Source: a bacterium UBP6_UBA1177 | GTDB lineage: Bacteria > UBP6 > UBA1177 | Length of the DNA: 54,750 bases | Assembly (NCBI GenBank): GCA_002310995.1 | Contig: DBYV01000008.1 | Span: 5,643 to 60,392 of the forward strand | Direction of reading: 5' to 3' | Shown here: piece by piece, positions 8,220 through 17,597 of the stretch | Position numbering within the stretch: the stretch's first letter is position 1 | How the letters are laid out: each line of letters begins with the position of its first letter | The notes under the pieces: model-generated | What the model was told of the DNA's origin: nothing | Seen by the model: only the letters and a program-made list of their open reading frames with translations | The model's database searches: none | Translations under genes and position numbers: made by a program

Positions 8220-8870
8220 ATGAAAATTGACGCGGAGTTTGCTTTGAACGACTCAAATTATCTTAATCACGGCAAGATTTTTGTTATTTCGGCTCCGTCC
8301 GGCGCAGGAAAAACCACTTTGGTCGGATTGCTGAAAAAACGCTTTCCTCTTCTTGCGGAATCGGTTTCATGCACGACAAGAAAGCCGCGCGGACACGAAG
8401 TTGACGGCATCGACTACTTTTTTCTTTCAAAGGAAGATTTTTTCAAAAAGAGAGAAGCAGGGCTTTTCGCCGAATGGGCAGAAGTCCACGGAAATTTCTA
8501 CGGAACACCGCTCGATTTCCTGCGGAAACAGCTTGATTCGGGCAAAGACATTATCTGCGACATCGACTATCAGGGAGCGATAAACATCAAAAAAGCCTTT
8601 CCGAAGGAGGCCGTTCTGATTCTTGTGCTGCCGCCTTCGATGGAAGAACTTGAATCGAGGCTCCGTCTGAGAGCGACCGATGACCCTGAAGTTATAAAAA
8701 CGCGGCTTCACAATGCTAAAAACGAGATTCTGCATTACCCTCATTTTGATTTTGTGGTTGTGAATAAAGATCTCAATGCTGCCGCTGCACAGCTTTCCGC
8801 CATAATTTCTGCGCACACAGACTCTTCGATTTTCCACAATTTGGAAACTATAAGGAAACTTACGGAGTAA
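8220..8870 (+). CDS. gmk: guanylate kinase
   Basis: A 216-residue guanylate kinase that phosphorylates GMP to GDP with ATP. The P-loop SAPSGAGKTTL lies near residue 25, the GMP-binding SCTTRKPRGHEVDGIDYFF segment follows, and the lid and C-terminal VVNKDL are present. The protein begins with about 18 extra residues before the usual family start. The first ATG has no Shine-Dalgarno, whereas an in-frame TTG at 8244 has GGAG 6 nt upstream and removes most of the extension, so the true start may be 8244. rel begins one base after the stop; pairing of gmk with a (p)ppGpp enzyme fits guanine nucleotide control. Confidence 0.95.
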   Translation: MKIDAEFALNDSNYLNHGKIFVISAPSGAGKTTLVGLLKKRFPLLAESVSCTTRKPRGHEVDGIDYFFLSKEDFFKKREAGLFAEWAEVHGNFYGTPLDFLRKQLDSGKDIICDIDYQGAINIKKAFPKEAVLILVLPPSMEELESRLRLRATDDPEVIKTRLHNAKNEILHYPHFDFVVVNKDLNAAAAQLSAIISAHTDSSIFHNLETIRKLTE

Positions 8871-8871
8871 A

Positions 8872-11190
8872 ATGGATAAAAAAAACCTGCTTTCTATTCT
8901 CAAAAGCGAACCTTACATCAATATTCCGAAAGTTGTCAGACCTGATTCGATAATCCGGGAAGTCGAGAAACACTCAGGAATAAGCGATCCTGACGAACTT
9001 GCTGCAATTACAGGAAGAATTCATCAGGCAATCGCGATGGCTTCTGCGGCTCACAGCGGAATTGTGAGAAAAAGCGGCGAACCTTACATTTTTCATCCTT
9101 ACACCGTCGCATACCTTCTGGCTGTAAGCGGAATGGATGACGACTGCGTAATAGCAGGGCTTCTGCATGACACGGTCGAAGATACCAGCATGACAGTCGA
9201 AGAAATTGAAAACGCTTTTGGAAAAAATGTTGCGAACCTTGTTGACGGCGTCACAAAACTTACCGAAATCAGGGAAAAAACTGAAAACGAGGAAATCTGC
9301 CGCAAACTTTCCCGCGAGGAAAAGCAGGCGACCGCGATAAAAAAACTTCTCACTTTCGCTCAGAACGATTCGCGAATAATCATAATTAAGCTTTTCGACC
9401 GTCTGCACAACATGATGACGCTCGACGCGATGATTCCCGAGAAGCAGAAACGGATAGCCCTTGAAACGCTGAACCTCTATGTTCCGCTTGCTCACAGGCT
9501 CGGCATCTACTGGCTGAAAGAGGCTTTGGAATCGCTTTCCTTCTACTTCGGATTTCCCGAGGAATGGGAGCAGATCGATCGCAGCGTAAACGAAACTTAT
9601 CCGAACCTTGCGGCGACAGCAGAATCGCTCGACGAGAAGACTAAAAACGTTTTCAAGGACTTTGCTCCCTTCATGGCGAAGAAAATTTCGCGCGTTTACT
9701 GCAAAACGAAGTCTTATTACTACATCTACACGAAAACTTTGAAGAAAAACCTCGAAGTAGGCGATCTCAAAAACATCCTTTCGGTCAGAATCGTTCTAAA
9801 AACTGACGATGTTTTTGACTGCTACACCGTCCTCGGAATGCTCCACCTTTTCCCGGGATTTTCGATTGTCCAGCGCTATCTCAAGGACTACATCTCGACC
9901 CCGAAAGTGAACGGCTACCAGTCGCTCCACACGCTGATAAGGTTCAAGGAATACTTCGTTGAGTTCCAGATCTGCACAGAGCAGATGGAGAGAGTCGCGC
10001 AGGAAGGACAGCTCTCGAAGTGGAAAATCAAGGACGACCCGGCATACAAAGACACGCTTGCGGAGTGGCTTAAAACGATATTCAGCGAGCTTATCGACTC
10101 GTCATCAAAACCCGAAGCGTTCGTCAGCGACATCGAGAACCTGCTTCCGCTCGATAAAATGATAGTTTTTACTCCAAACGGCGAGGAAATTTCACTTCCG
10201 GAAGGTGCTACGTTGCTTGATTTTGCCTACGCGATCCACAGCGACCTCGGTGAAAAGTGCATCGGCGGGACAGTCAACGGAAAGCGCGCGACGATCAGCC
10301 AGGTTCTGCAAAACAAGGACGAAGTGAAGGTTGAAACCGCGGAAAACCAGAATCCGCGCGAGGACTGGCTTGATTTCGTAAAAACCCAACGTGCAAAACA
10401 GTTCATCAAAAAATACATCCAGAAAGAGCAGGACAAAATCCTCGAAAACAAAGGACGCGAGATTTTGAAACCACTTTTCGTATCGCAGGAAAGAGGCGAA
10501 TTTTTCGACACCCTAGGCAAACAGCGCGCCTTCACAAGCTTCGCGAAGAAATATTCTCTGCCCAAACAGAATACTCTGAGCGCATTTTTCATTAAGACCG
10601 CTTCAGGAGAGCTTAAACTTGAATCGGTAATCGAAGCCTTTTTCTCGCAGGATGAGATTTCACGCCTGATAAGTGCCTTTCCGCGCAGAGTTGCGCCTCT
10701 TTTTGTGCTTCAGGACGAGCGTGCAGCCGACCTTTCGCCGATATTCATCAAAGGAATAGGTATGATAAGCGACTACAAAATCGCACGCTGCTGCCAGCCG
10801 GTCGAAGGAGACAGCGTTGTCGCTTCGGTTTCGTCTGACGAAGGCTACATTCTCCACAAGCAGAAGTGTCCGAAGATTTCCAGGATCGATGCGGAACATC
10901 TGGAAGAAAACGTCTACTGGTTCGAGTATCCGAAATACGAAATTTCGTTCATCATCAGCCTGCAGAATAGAAAGGGTGCGCTCATGGAGCTTGCGAACGA
11001 ACTTAACGACAAGAATTTCAACATTTCGAGCCTCCATCTCAACGCCGACGATGCCGACGAATACTCTGGCAAAGTCTATGTCACGGTCCAGGGCTCCGAT
11101 ATCCAGGCTGTCGAAAATCTCAGGGAATCACTGAAAAACAAAGAAGTTATTATAGATTTCAAAATTAACAACATTCATTACAGAGGTTAA
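8872..11190 (+). CDS. rel: RelA/SpoT homologue (long RSH), synthetase site altered
   Basis: A 772-residue RSH protein with the full domain order: HD hydrolase (HP near 75, HD at 99-100, DRLHN at 176-180), synthetase (about 230-385), TGS (about 425-490), a Cys-containing zinc-finger-like segment (IARCCQPVEGD) and a C-terminal ACT domain. The hydrolase residues look intact. In the synthetase, ungapped alignment by eye puts Lys278 where Rel enzymes have an essential Arg and Asn301 (LKNILSVR) where the catalytic Asp lies, while Glu364 (VEFQICT) and NGYQSLHT are kept. It may therefore be a hydrolase-dominant SpoT-like enzyme. It starts one base after gmk and ends one base before dapA. Confidence 0.93.
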   Translation: MDKKNLLSILKSEPYINIPKVVRPDSIIREVEKHSGISDPDELAAITGRIHQAIAMASAAHSGIVRKSGEPYIFHPYTVAYLLAVSGMDDDCVIAGLLHDTVEDTSMTVEEIENAFGKNVANLVDGVTKLTEIREKTENEEICRKLSREEKQATAIKKLLTFAQNDSRIIIIKLFDRLHNMMTLDAMIPEKQKRIALETLNLYVPLAHRLGIYWLKEALESLSFYFGFPEEWEQIDRSVNETYPNLAATAESLDEKTKNVFKDFAPFMAKKISRVYCKTKSYYYIYTKTLKKNLEVGDLKNILSVRIVLKTDDVFDCYTVLGMLHLFPGFSIVQRYLKDYISTPKVNGYQSLHTLIRFKEYFVEFQICTEQMERVAQEGQLSKWKIKDDPAYKDTLAEWLKTIFSELIDSSSKPEAFVSDIENLLPLDKMIVFTPNGEEISLPEGATLLDFAYAIHSDLGEKCIGGTVNGKRATISQVLQNKDEVKVETAENQNPREDWLDFVKTQRAKQFIKKYIQKEQDKILENKGREILKPLFVSQERGEFFDTLGKQRAFTSFAKKYSLPKQNTLSAFFIKTASGELKLESVIEAFFSQDEISRLISAFPRRVAPLFVLQDERAADLSPIFIKGIGMISDYKIARCCQPVEGDSVVASVSSDEGYILHKQKCPKISRIDAEHLEENVYWFEYPKYEISFIISLQNRKGALMELANELNDKNFNISSLHLNADDADEYSGKVYVTVQGSDIQAVENLRESLKNKEVIIDFKINNIHYRG

Positions 11191-11191
11191 C

Positions 11192-12073
11192 ATGAAAGGT
11201 GTTTACACGGCGATAGTTACCCCTTTCAAAAAGTCGGGGGACATCGATTTTAACGCATTCGGGAAACTGCTTGATGCACAGGTTAAAGCTAAAGTCGCAG
11301 GTGTTGTCGTAGCTGGAACAACGGGCGAAGGGGCAACTTTGAGCCTTGCCGAAAAAGAGGAACTTTTCCGCTTCACGAAGGAAAAATGTCCGAAACTCGA
11401 CCTTGTTGCGGGAACTGGAACAAACAATACGGCAGACAGCGTAAAACAGACGGAAGCCGCTCTCAAAGCAGGGATCGACAAAGTCCTCATTGTCACTCCA
11501 TACTACAACAAACCCACTCCGAAAGGGCTTTGCGCGCACTACAGTTCCATTGCGAAAACCGGCGCAAAAATTGTCCTTTACAACGTTCCGGGAAGAACCG
11601 GCCTCAACATTGCTCCGGCTGCACTCAAACTGGTTTCTAAAATCAAAAAAGTCGTCGCGGTAAAAGAAGCGACAGGTGATCTCGGCAGACTTGCGGACTA
11701 TCTCGACACCGTCGGAACAGAGCGTTTCGACTTCCTTTCAGGCGATGATTTCACGGTCGTTCCTTTCATTTCGATGGGGGGTAAAGGCGTAATCAGCGTT
11801 TTATCGAACATCTACCCCGAAATCTGCGTAAAAATGGTTGACGCTGCACTTAAAGGCGACTTTGCAACAGCGGCAAAAATCCAGCTTGCGACAAATAAAA
11901 TCAACCACGCGATGTTCATGGAATCGAATCCGATTCCTGTAAAAACGGCTCTCGCGATGAAGAAAAAATGCACCGACAAATTCCGCGAGCCGCTTGCGAA
12001 CATGGAAGAAACAAACATTGAAAAACTTTCCGGAATTATTAAAGAATTTGAAGCAATCGAAAAAACTTTATAA
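11192..12073 (+). CDS. dapA: 4-hydroxy-tetrahydrodipicolinate synthase
   Basis: A 293-residue TIM-barrel aldolase that condenses pyruvate with aspartate semialdehyde, the first committed step to lysine and meso-diaminopimelate for peptidoglycan. The Schiff-base Lys158 is in VAVKEATGD, the carboxylate loop GTTGE is at 42-46, and Tyr130 and Arg135 of the NVPGRT region are in place. Length is normal. It starts one base after rel, with its ribosome site CAGAGG inside the end of rel, so it is part of that transcript. No lysine riboswitch is possible in the 1-nt gap. Confidence 0.96.
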   Translation: MKGVYTAIVTPFKKSGDIDFNAFGKLLDAQVKAKVAGVVVAGTTGEGATLSLAEKEELFRFTKEKCPKLDLVAGTGTNNTADSVKQTEAALKAGIDKVLIVTPYYNKPTPKGLCAHYSSIAKTGAKIVLYNVPGRTGLNIAPAALKLVSKIKKVVAVKEATGDLGRLADYLDTVGTERFDFLSGDDFTVVPFISMGGKGVISVLSNIYPEICVKMVDAALKGDFATAAKIQLATNKINHAMFMESNPIPVKTALAMKKKCTDKFREPLANMEETNIEKLSGIIKEFEAIEKTL

Positions 12074-12088
12074 CAATTTTGAGGAAAA

Positions 12089-13159
12089 ATGACACTTAAC
12101 TTCGCTCTTGTAGGCTGCGGAAGAATCGTCAAAAAGCACATCGAGGCGATTCAGAATATTCCGAAAGCCCATCTTGTCGCGGTGTGCGACATTATTCCTG
12201 AAAAAGCAGAGAAAGCCGCTTCCATAGCGGGTGTTCCGTGGTATACGAGCTACGATGAAATGCTTCAGAAACACCCTGAGACCGATGTCGTCAACATTCT
12301 GACTCCGAGCGGACTTCACCCGAAACACACGATCGACATCGTAAAAAAATATAAAAAACATATCGTCTGCGAAAAGCCGATGGCGCTTAAACTCAGCGAT
12401 GCCGACGAGATGATAAGAACCTGTGATATGAACGGTGTGCGCCTTTTTATAGTAAAGCAGAACCGCTTCAACCTGCCGGTTCAGATTCTGAGAAAGAAGC
12501 TCGAAAGCGGCGGTTTCGGGAAACTCGTCATGGGAACAGTACGGGTCAGATGGTGCCGGAAGCAGGATTACTACGATGCCGATTCGTGGCGCGGAACATG
12601 GGCTTACGACGGCGGCGTCATCACGAATCAGGCAAGCCATCACATTGACCTGCTTGAATGGATGATGGGAGAGCCTGTCAGCGTAATGGCGATGAACGGA
12701 ACCTATCTTGTCAACATCGAAGCAGACGACACTTGCGCCGCGATAATCAAGTTCAGAAACGGCGCTCTCGGAATAGTCGAGGCAACAACCGCGACACGTC
12801 CGGCCGACCTTGAAGGCTCGCTTTCGATTCTGGGAGAGAAAGGAAACTGCGTAATCGGCGGATTTGCGGTAAACAAGATGCAGGAGTGGAATTTCGAAGG
12901 CGAAACACCCGATGAAAGAAAGGAAATTCTCGAAAAATACAGCGAGAATCCGCCCAATGTCTACGGTTTCGGGCACATCCGTTACCTTGAAAGCGTCATC
13001 GACTGCATAGAAAACGGCAAGCACGCCCTCGTTGATGGCCTAGAAGGACGCAAATCGCTCGAACTTATAAACGCGATTTACGAATCGGTCGAAACGGGCA
13101 AGGAAGTCCATCTCGTTTTCGAGCCGAAAGAATCAAAACTTGGAAGAACGAATTTTTGA
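12089..13159 (+). CDS. Gfo/Idh/MocA-family sugar dehydrogenase
   Basis: A 356-residue NAD(P)-dependent oxidoreductase. The Rossmann start is ALVGCGRIVKKH, the family EKP motif is VCEKPMAL (Lys catalytic), and the substrate half contains SWRGTWAYDGGVITNQASHH with the expected catalytic His. The WRGTWxYDGGG/V-type block resembles WbpB/WlbA-like enzymes that oxidise UDP-sugars for surface glycans, so a nucleotide-sugar dehydrogenase is my best guess; other sugar or cyclitol substrates are possible. It sits 15 nt after dapA and 6 nt before pyrK with GAGGAAAA ribosome sites. Confidence 0.87.
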   Translation: MTLNFALVGCGRIVKKHIEAIQNIPKAHLVAVCDIIPEKAEKAASIAGVPWYTSYDEMLQKHPETDVVNILTPSGLHPKHTIDIVKKYKKHIVCEKPMALKLSDADEMIRTCDMNGVRLFIVKQNRFNLPVQILRKKLESGGFGKLVMGTVRVRWCRKQDYYDADSWRGTWAYDGGVITNQASHHIDLLEWMMGEPVSVMAMNGTYLVNIEADDTCAAIIKFRNGALGIVEATTATRPADLEGSLSILGEKGNCVIGGFAVNKMQEWNFEGETPDERKEILEKYSENPPNVYGFGHIRYLESVIDCIENGKHALVDGLEGRKSLELINAIYESVETGKEVHLVFEPKESKLGRTNF

Positions 13160-13165
13160 GGAAAA

Positions 13166-13918
13166 ATGACTGTAAACAGAATCTGCAAAATAGTTTCAAG
13201 CGATTTTGTCACGAAAGACACCTTTCTTATGAATATCGTGTTCGACGAAATTCCGCAGCCGGGGCAGTTCCTCATGCTTTCGAAGCCTGACGGTCTCATG
13301 GACCCGTTTCTGCCACGTCCGATATCGGTTTTTGACTGGAATGACGGCGTTTTATCGCTTCTTGTCAAGGTGGTAGGGAAGGGGACTAAGATGCTTTCCG
13401 AAATGAGGCCCGGCGAAAAACTGAGAATTACGGGATATCTGGGAAACAGTTTCCCAGACACGACCGGAACTCTTCTCTGCATCGGCGGAGGAATTGGTGT
13501 AGCGCCGCTTTTCTACACTGCTAAAAATTCAAAGGCTGCTGAAAAACGCTTTATTTTCGGCTTCAGGGACAAGGATTCAATTCTTTTGAAGGAAAAATTT
13601 GAGGAACTGGGCGAAGTAATAATAACAACCGATGATGGAAGCTACGGACTCAAAAAATATCCTCACGAAGTACTTGAAACCCTTTTTGAAAAGGGGTTTG
13701 AGCCTAGTTTAATCTGCACTTGCGGGCCTGTAATCATGATGGACTGCGTTGAAAAAGTTTTTGCAAAATATGGAATCGGAGAACTTTACAAATCTTATGA
13801 ATCGACAATGGGCTGCGGCATAGGCGCGTGCCTCGGCTGCAGAATAGAGACAACCGGCGGCAGTTTTTTGGTCTGCAAGGATGGGCCAGTATTTAAATCA
13901 AACGGGAGAAAACAATGA
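13166..13918 (+). CDS. pyrK: dihydroorotate dehydrogenase electron-transfer subunit-like protein
   Basis: A 250-residue flavin/2Fe-2S reductase. FAD binding is indicated by LPRPISVFDW, NAD binding by CIGGGIGVAPLFY, and the C-terminal cysteines in CGIGACLGC plus a later VCKDGPVF form the 2Fe-2S site of PyrK-type proteins. PyrK passes electrons between NAD and the PyrD flavin in pyrimidine synthesis. No pyrD lies beside it, and related subunits serve other oxidoreductases, so the partner is uncertain. The stop overlaps the next start by ATGA. Confidence 0.88.
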   Translation: MTVNRICKIVSSDFVTKDTFLMNIVFDEIPQPGQFLMLSKPDGLMDPFLPRPISVFDWNDGVLSLLVKVVGKGTKMLSEMRPGEKLRITGYLGNSFPDTTGTLLCIGGGIGVAPLFYTAKNSKAAEKRFIFGFRDKDSILLKEKFEELGEVIITTDDGSYGLKKYPHEVLETLFEKGFEPSLICTCGPVIMMDCVEKVFAKYGIGELYKSYESTMGCGIGACLGCRIETTGGSFLVCKDGPVFKSNGRKQ

Positions 13919-14937
13919 AAAAAAATGCTATAATTGTTGTTCTGGCGGCTCTTTTTGTTCTTATTTCAGCCTGCGGAAGCGTTGAAAAGAGGGATGAAAG
14001 CAAAGAAAACGCGAACCTCAAGCTTCTTGAAGAAAATACAGAAAGCAGAGATGTAGCCTTCAACGAAGGACAGGAGTTTTTAAAGAAGAATGAGTTTGAG
14101 AAAGCAATTGAATCTTTCAAAAAAAGCACTGTCAAGGACGCCGAGTTTTATACCGCCTACGCTTTGAACGCACTCAACCGCACAGAAGAAGCTAAAAAAG
14201 CCTTTGAAACCTGCATCGAAAAAGGGGTCCAGGCAGTTGAGTCGCTTTACAATCTGGCTCTCATTTCATACGACGCACAGGATCTTGATGCTGCGAAAAC
14301 TTACGCCGAAAAAGCTTTAAGCCTTGATCCGAAACATGTCGCTACGCTTTTTTTCTACGGCAACCTCTTTTTTGTCGCTCAGAACATGGAAGAAGCTCTG
14401 AAATACTACAAAGAGGCGGAGAAAATCGATCCGAAATCAAGTGATATCCAGAATGCGATATTTTTTGTCTACCTTCAGACCGAGCAGTTTGAAAACGCGT
14501 GGAAAATAAGAGAAAATGTTGATAAGGACGCGCCTGAAACAGTTTTTGCAGTCATGCAGCTTGCTGAAATGACGGGCAACTTCCTTGAAGGGGCGAAATT
14601 TGCGAAAAAAGAACTTTTGAATGTTTCTCAGATAAGAAACCTTGCTAAAATCCTCTTCACAAAAGGGGGAGATTTGATTGAAGCGCTCGAACTTGCGGAA
14701 AAAGAGGAGATCGCGGAAGGAAAATATTCGGTTCTGGACCGCTCTACGACCAAAGGAAGCGCATACCTTTTAGCTCTAAATTCCGAAAGAAATCTTTTTG
14801 TTTCATGTGAAACAAATCCGTCAAACCTAATTGCGGCCGAGGTTTCAGAGCAGGGAATCAAAATAGAAGGTATTGAAGACACAATTCCTTTTAAAGAAAT
14901 TTCAGCAAAACTTTCAGAAATCTGCGGTACAAAATAA
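13915..14937 (+). CDS. TPR-repeat lipoprotein
   Basis: A 340-residue lipoprotein with the signal MKKNAIIVVLAALFVLISAC (lipobox Cys20). The mature part holds about five tetratricopeptide-like helix pairs (about 45-210; for example ALNRTEEAKKAFETCIEKG and ALSLDPKHVATLFFYGNLFF), which usually mediate protein-protein contact in the periplasm. The C-terminal 130 residues match nothing I recognise. It overlaps pyrK by 4 nt and is the last gene of the gmk-rel run; its stop is only 12 nt from the convergent mutS stop, leaving no space for a private terminator. Confidence 0.85.
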   Translation: MKKNAIIVVLAALFVLISACGSVEKRDESKENANLKLLEENTESRDVAFNEGQEFLKKNEFEKAIESFKKSTVKDAEFYTAYALNALNRTEEAKKAFETCIEKGVQAVESLYNLALISYDAQDLDAAKTYAEKALSLDPKHVATLFFYGNLFFVAQNMEEALKYYKEAEKIDPKSSDIQNAIFFVYLQTEQFENAWKIRENVDKDAPETVFAVMQLAEMTGNFLEGAKFAKKELLNVSQIRNLAKILFTKGGDLIEALELAEKEEIAEGKYSVLDRSTTKGSAYLLALNSERNLFVSCETNPSNLIAAEVSEQGIKIEGIEDTIPFKEISAKLSEICGTK

Positions 14938-14949
14938 AAACAGTTTTTT

Positions 14950-17547
14950 CTATCCGTTTCCTTCGTCGTTTTCTTTAATAATATCAAACAATTGAAAAAC
15001 GATATTCATTGCTTCGCGCGGATTTATCTTTTCGGGATCTACTCTTCTCAGAACTTTTTCGATTTCGCGCAGATAGTCAGGAACGACATTTTTGTTCTGT
15101 TCTTCTGCCATTGAAAAAATGTCGGTTTGAAGCAAAGAACCGTTTTCAAAACGCATTCTGCGGTCGAAACTTTCCATGTTTTTGAGAATCTTTTCGGCAT
15201 TTTTGATAACTTCTTTCGGCATATTTGTTAGTTTGGCAACCTCAACACCGAAACTTCTGCTGCTGCCGCCTTCTTCCATCTGGTAGAGAAATCTCATTTT
15301 TCCTGCATATTCTCTGACTGTCATGTGGAAATTAGCTACTTTGTCAAAGTCTTCAGCAAGTTCAGTCAGAATGTGGTAGTGCGTCGCAAAAAGGGTCGTC
15401 GCGTTGATTTTTGTTATAATGTATTCCGCGATTGCGCGGGCTAAGCTGATTCCGTCGTAAGTTCCTGTTCCGCGCCCGATTTCATCAAGTATTATAAGCG
15501 ATTTTTCGGTCGCTGCGTTCAGAATAGAGGCTGCTTCCTTCATTTCAACGAGAAATGTCGATTCTCCTCTCGAAAGGTTGTCGCTTGCCCCGACACGGGT
15601 GAAAATTGCGTCAACAATCCCTATTTTAGCACTTTCAGCGGGAACAAAACTGCCTGTCTGAGCAAGAAGGACGATGAGTGCAGTCATTCGCATCAAAGTC
15701 GATTTACCGCCCATATTCGGTCCTGTGATAAGGCAGAAACGTTTGCTGCCTGAGCCTATCGAAACGTTTGCCGGAACATATCTGGTATCTTTCAGGCAGG
15801 CTTCAACTACAGGGTGTCTGCCGTCAACGATTTCGATTCCTTCTTCATCGGAAATCAAAGGTCGGCAGTAGTTTTTTTCAACTGCAAGTTTTGCAAAACC
15901 GCAGAAAAGATCAATCCACGCGGTAAATTTTGCAGCGGCAAGGATATCGTCTTTGAATGAAGCTATTTCGTTTACTGTGTCATCGAGAATTTTGAGTTCA
16001 AGGGCGGTCAGACGGTCTTTTGCCGACGATATTTTCTCTTCAAGCTCTTTAAGTTCCGCCGTGAAATAACGCTCAGCTCCGACAGTTGTCTGTTTTCTGA
16101 TGAAATAGTCGGGAACCTGTTTTTCAAAGCGTTTGCTGATTTCAAAAAAATAGCCGAAAACTTTATTGAAACCTACTTTTAATGAGGGTATCTGCGATTT
16201 TTCGCGCTCTTTTGCCTCGAGGGCTACGATGTGCGAACGGAAGTTATGGATAAAGTCGGAAAGTTCGAAAACTTCGTGAGAAAAATCAGGATCGACAAAG
16301 CCTCCCTCCCTGTAAATAAGCGGAGCCTCTTCCAAAAACCGTTTTTGCCACGAAACAATGCGCTCTTCAGTGAGCTGAAGCGGTTCGTCTCCGGCAAAAA
16401 ACGGCATTCTGTCCGGCATCGACATGATGTAGGAACGAAGTCTTACCGCCAGAAGAAGTGAAGATGCCAGCATCGATATTTCACGCGGTCCGCCCCGTTT
16501 GACAAGGATGCGGCTCAATGTTCTTTCAAAATCCTTGATGCTTCCGAGAGAATCCGTTACTTCGCGCAGCAGCACAGGGTCTTCAAACAAAGTTGCTGCA
16601 CAGCACTGTCTGAGAAGTATTTTGTCGCGGTTTTTAAGCGGATTTTTCACAACATCCGAAAGAAGCCTTTTTCCCATCGGAGTCTGGGTTCTGTCTATTG
16701 CCCAAAGCAGGGAACCGACTCTTTCACCGCCGATAAGTGTCCTTTCAAGCTCGAGATTCGAGACCGTGTTGTAATCAAGCGATGCTGTGTCGCTGTTTTT
16801 CCACTCAACAGGAAGCCTTAGCGGCGGGAAATTGCCGAAATAAAGGGAATCGAGATAGAAAAGCAACTGCTTCAAAGATGCATATATATTTTTGTCAAAC
16901 CCGCATTCCGCAAGGCTTTCGAGGTATTCTGCAGCCGGAGCTGAAGGAACCCAGTCTTCAAATTTGTCCTTGTCGATAATCTCGCCTTTTACAAAAGAAG
17001 AAGCCTCCGAAAGCAGAGTTTCCTTCGGATCGATCAAATCAACAGTGTCGCTTGCCGAAATCTCGGTTGAAACGGTATAAAACACGTTCCCGCAGCTTAC
17101 GTCCACCCAGCAGAAAAAAGCATCTTTCTTTTTGAAAAACACAGACATCAGCCAGTTGTTTCTGTTTTCGGAAAGTGAACTTTCCTCAACGACCGTTCCA
17201 GGGGTCATTATCCGCACAACACTTCGGTCGAAAGTACGTTTCGAGTTATTTAGGCTTTCGTTCTGCTCGCATACGGCGACTTTTTTCCCGGCTTCAAGAA
17301 GTTTTTTGATATAGAGGTCTGCTGCGTGCCACGGAACCCCTGCAAGCGGAATATCAGCGTCCTTGTGCCGGCATGTAAGCGTAATTCCAAGAATTTCGGA
17401 AGCTTCCACCGCATCATCAAAAAACATTTCGTAGAAATCACCCATACGAAAAAAGAGGATTGCGTCGCTGTACTGTTTCTTTATTTCAAGATACTGGCGC
17501 ATAGCCGGTGTTTCCATAGCTTTTTCTATCGCGGTTTTTGCTGGCAT
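14950..17547 (-). CDS. mutS: DNA mismatch repair ATPase MutS
   Basis: An 865-residue MutS. The mismatch-reading Phe-x-Glu is in FFRMGDFYEMF near the N-terminus, the clamp and lever domains fill the middle, and the ABC-type ATPase starts with GPNMGGKSTL near residue 609, followed by a Walker B LIILDEIGRGT and helix-turn-helix end. The length matches bacterial MutS1. It binds mispairs and recruits MutL. It is convergent with the TPR lipoprotein and lies 50 nt downstream of prs on the same strand. Confidence 0.98.
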   Translation of the reverse strand: MPAKTAIEKAMETPAMRQYLEIKKQYSDAILFFRMGDFYEMFFDDAVEASEILGITLTCRHKDADIPLAGVPWHAADLYIKKLLEAGKKVAVCEQNESLNNSKRTFDRSVVRIMTPGTVVEESSLSENRNNWLMSVFFKKKDAFFCWVDVSCGNVFYTVSTEISASDTVDLIDPKETLLSEASSFVKGEIIDKDKFEDWVPSAPAAEYLESLAECGFDKNIYASLKQLLFYLDSLYFGNFPPLRLPVEWKNSDTASLDYNTVSNLELERTLIGGERVGSLLWAIDRTQTPMGKRLLSDVVKNPLKNRDKILLRQCCAATLFEDPVLLREVTDSLGSIKDFERTLSRILVKRGGPREISMLASSLLLAVRLRSYIMSMPDRMPFFAGDEPLQLTEERIVSWQKRFLEEAPLIYREGGFVDPDFSHEVFELSDFIHNFRSHIVALEAKEREKSQIPSLKVGFNKVFGYFFEISKRFEKQVPDYFIRKQTTVGAERYFTAELKELEEKISSAKDRLTALELKILDDTVNEIASFKDDILAAAKFTAWIDLFCGFAKLAVEKNYCRPLISDEEGIEIVDGRHPVVEACLKDTRYVPANVSIGSGSKRFCLITGPNMGGKSTLMRMTALIVLLAQTGSFVPAESAKIGIVDAIFTRVGASDNLSRGESTFLVEMKEAASILNAATEKSLIILDEIGRGTGTYDGISLARAIAEYIITKINATTLFATHYHILTELAEDFDKVANFHMTVREYAGKMRFLYQMEEGGSSRSFGVEVAKLTNMPKEVIKNAEKILKNMESFDRRMRFENGSLLQTDIFSMAEEQNKNVVPDYLREIEKVLRRVDPEKINPREAMNIVFQLFDIIKENDEGNG

Positions 17548-17597
17548 TACAACTCCTTGATTTTTAGATTGCGGAATATCCGGAAAGCCGCCGGCTT

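Noticed and set aside
11188..11192. Lysine riboswitch or own promoter for dapA
   Set aside because: Only one base separates rel and dapA, so no leader exists; dapA is read with rel.
13166..13918. Complete pyrimidine operon
   Set aside because: Only a pyrK-like gene is present; no pyrD or other pyr genes follow, so the partner enzyme and pathway are not settled here.
14938..14949. Bidirectional terminator between the TPR lipoprotein gene and mutS
   Set aside because: The 12-nt gap contains no stem; any terminator would have to be inside the coding ends and I see none.
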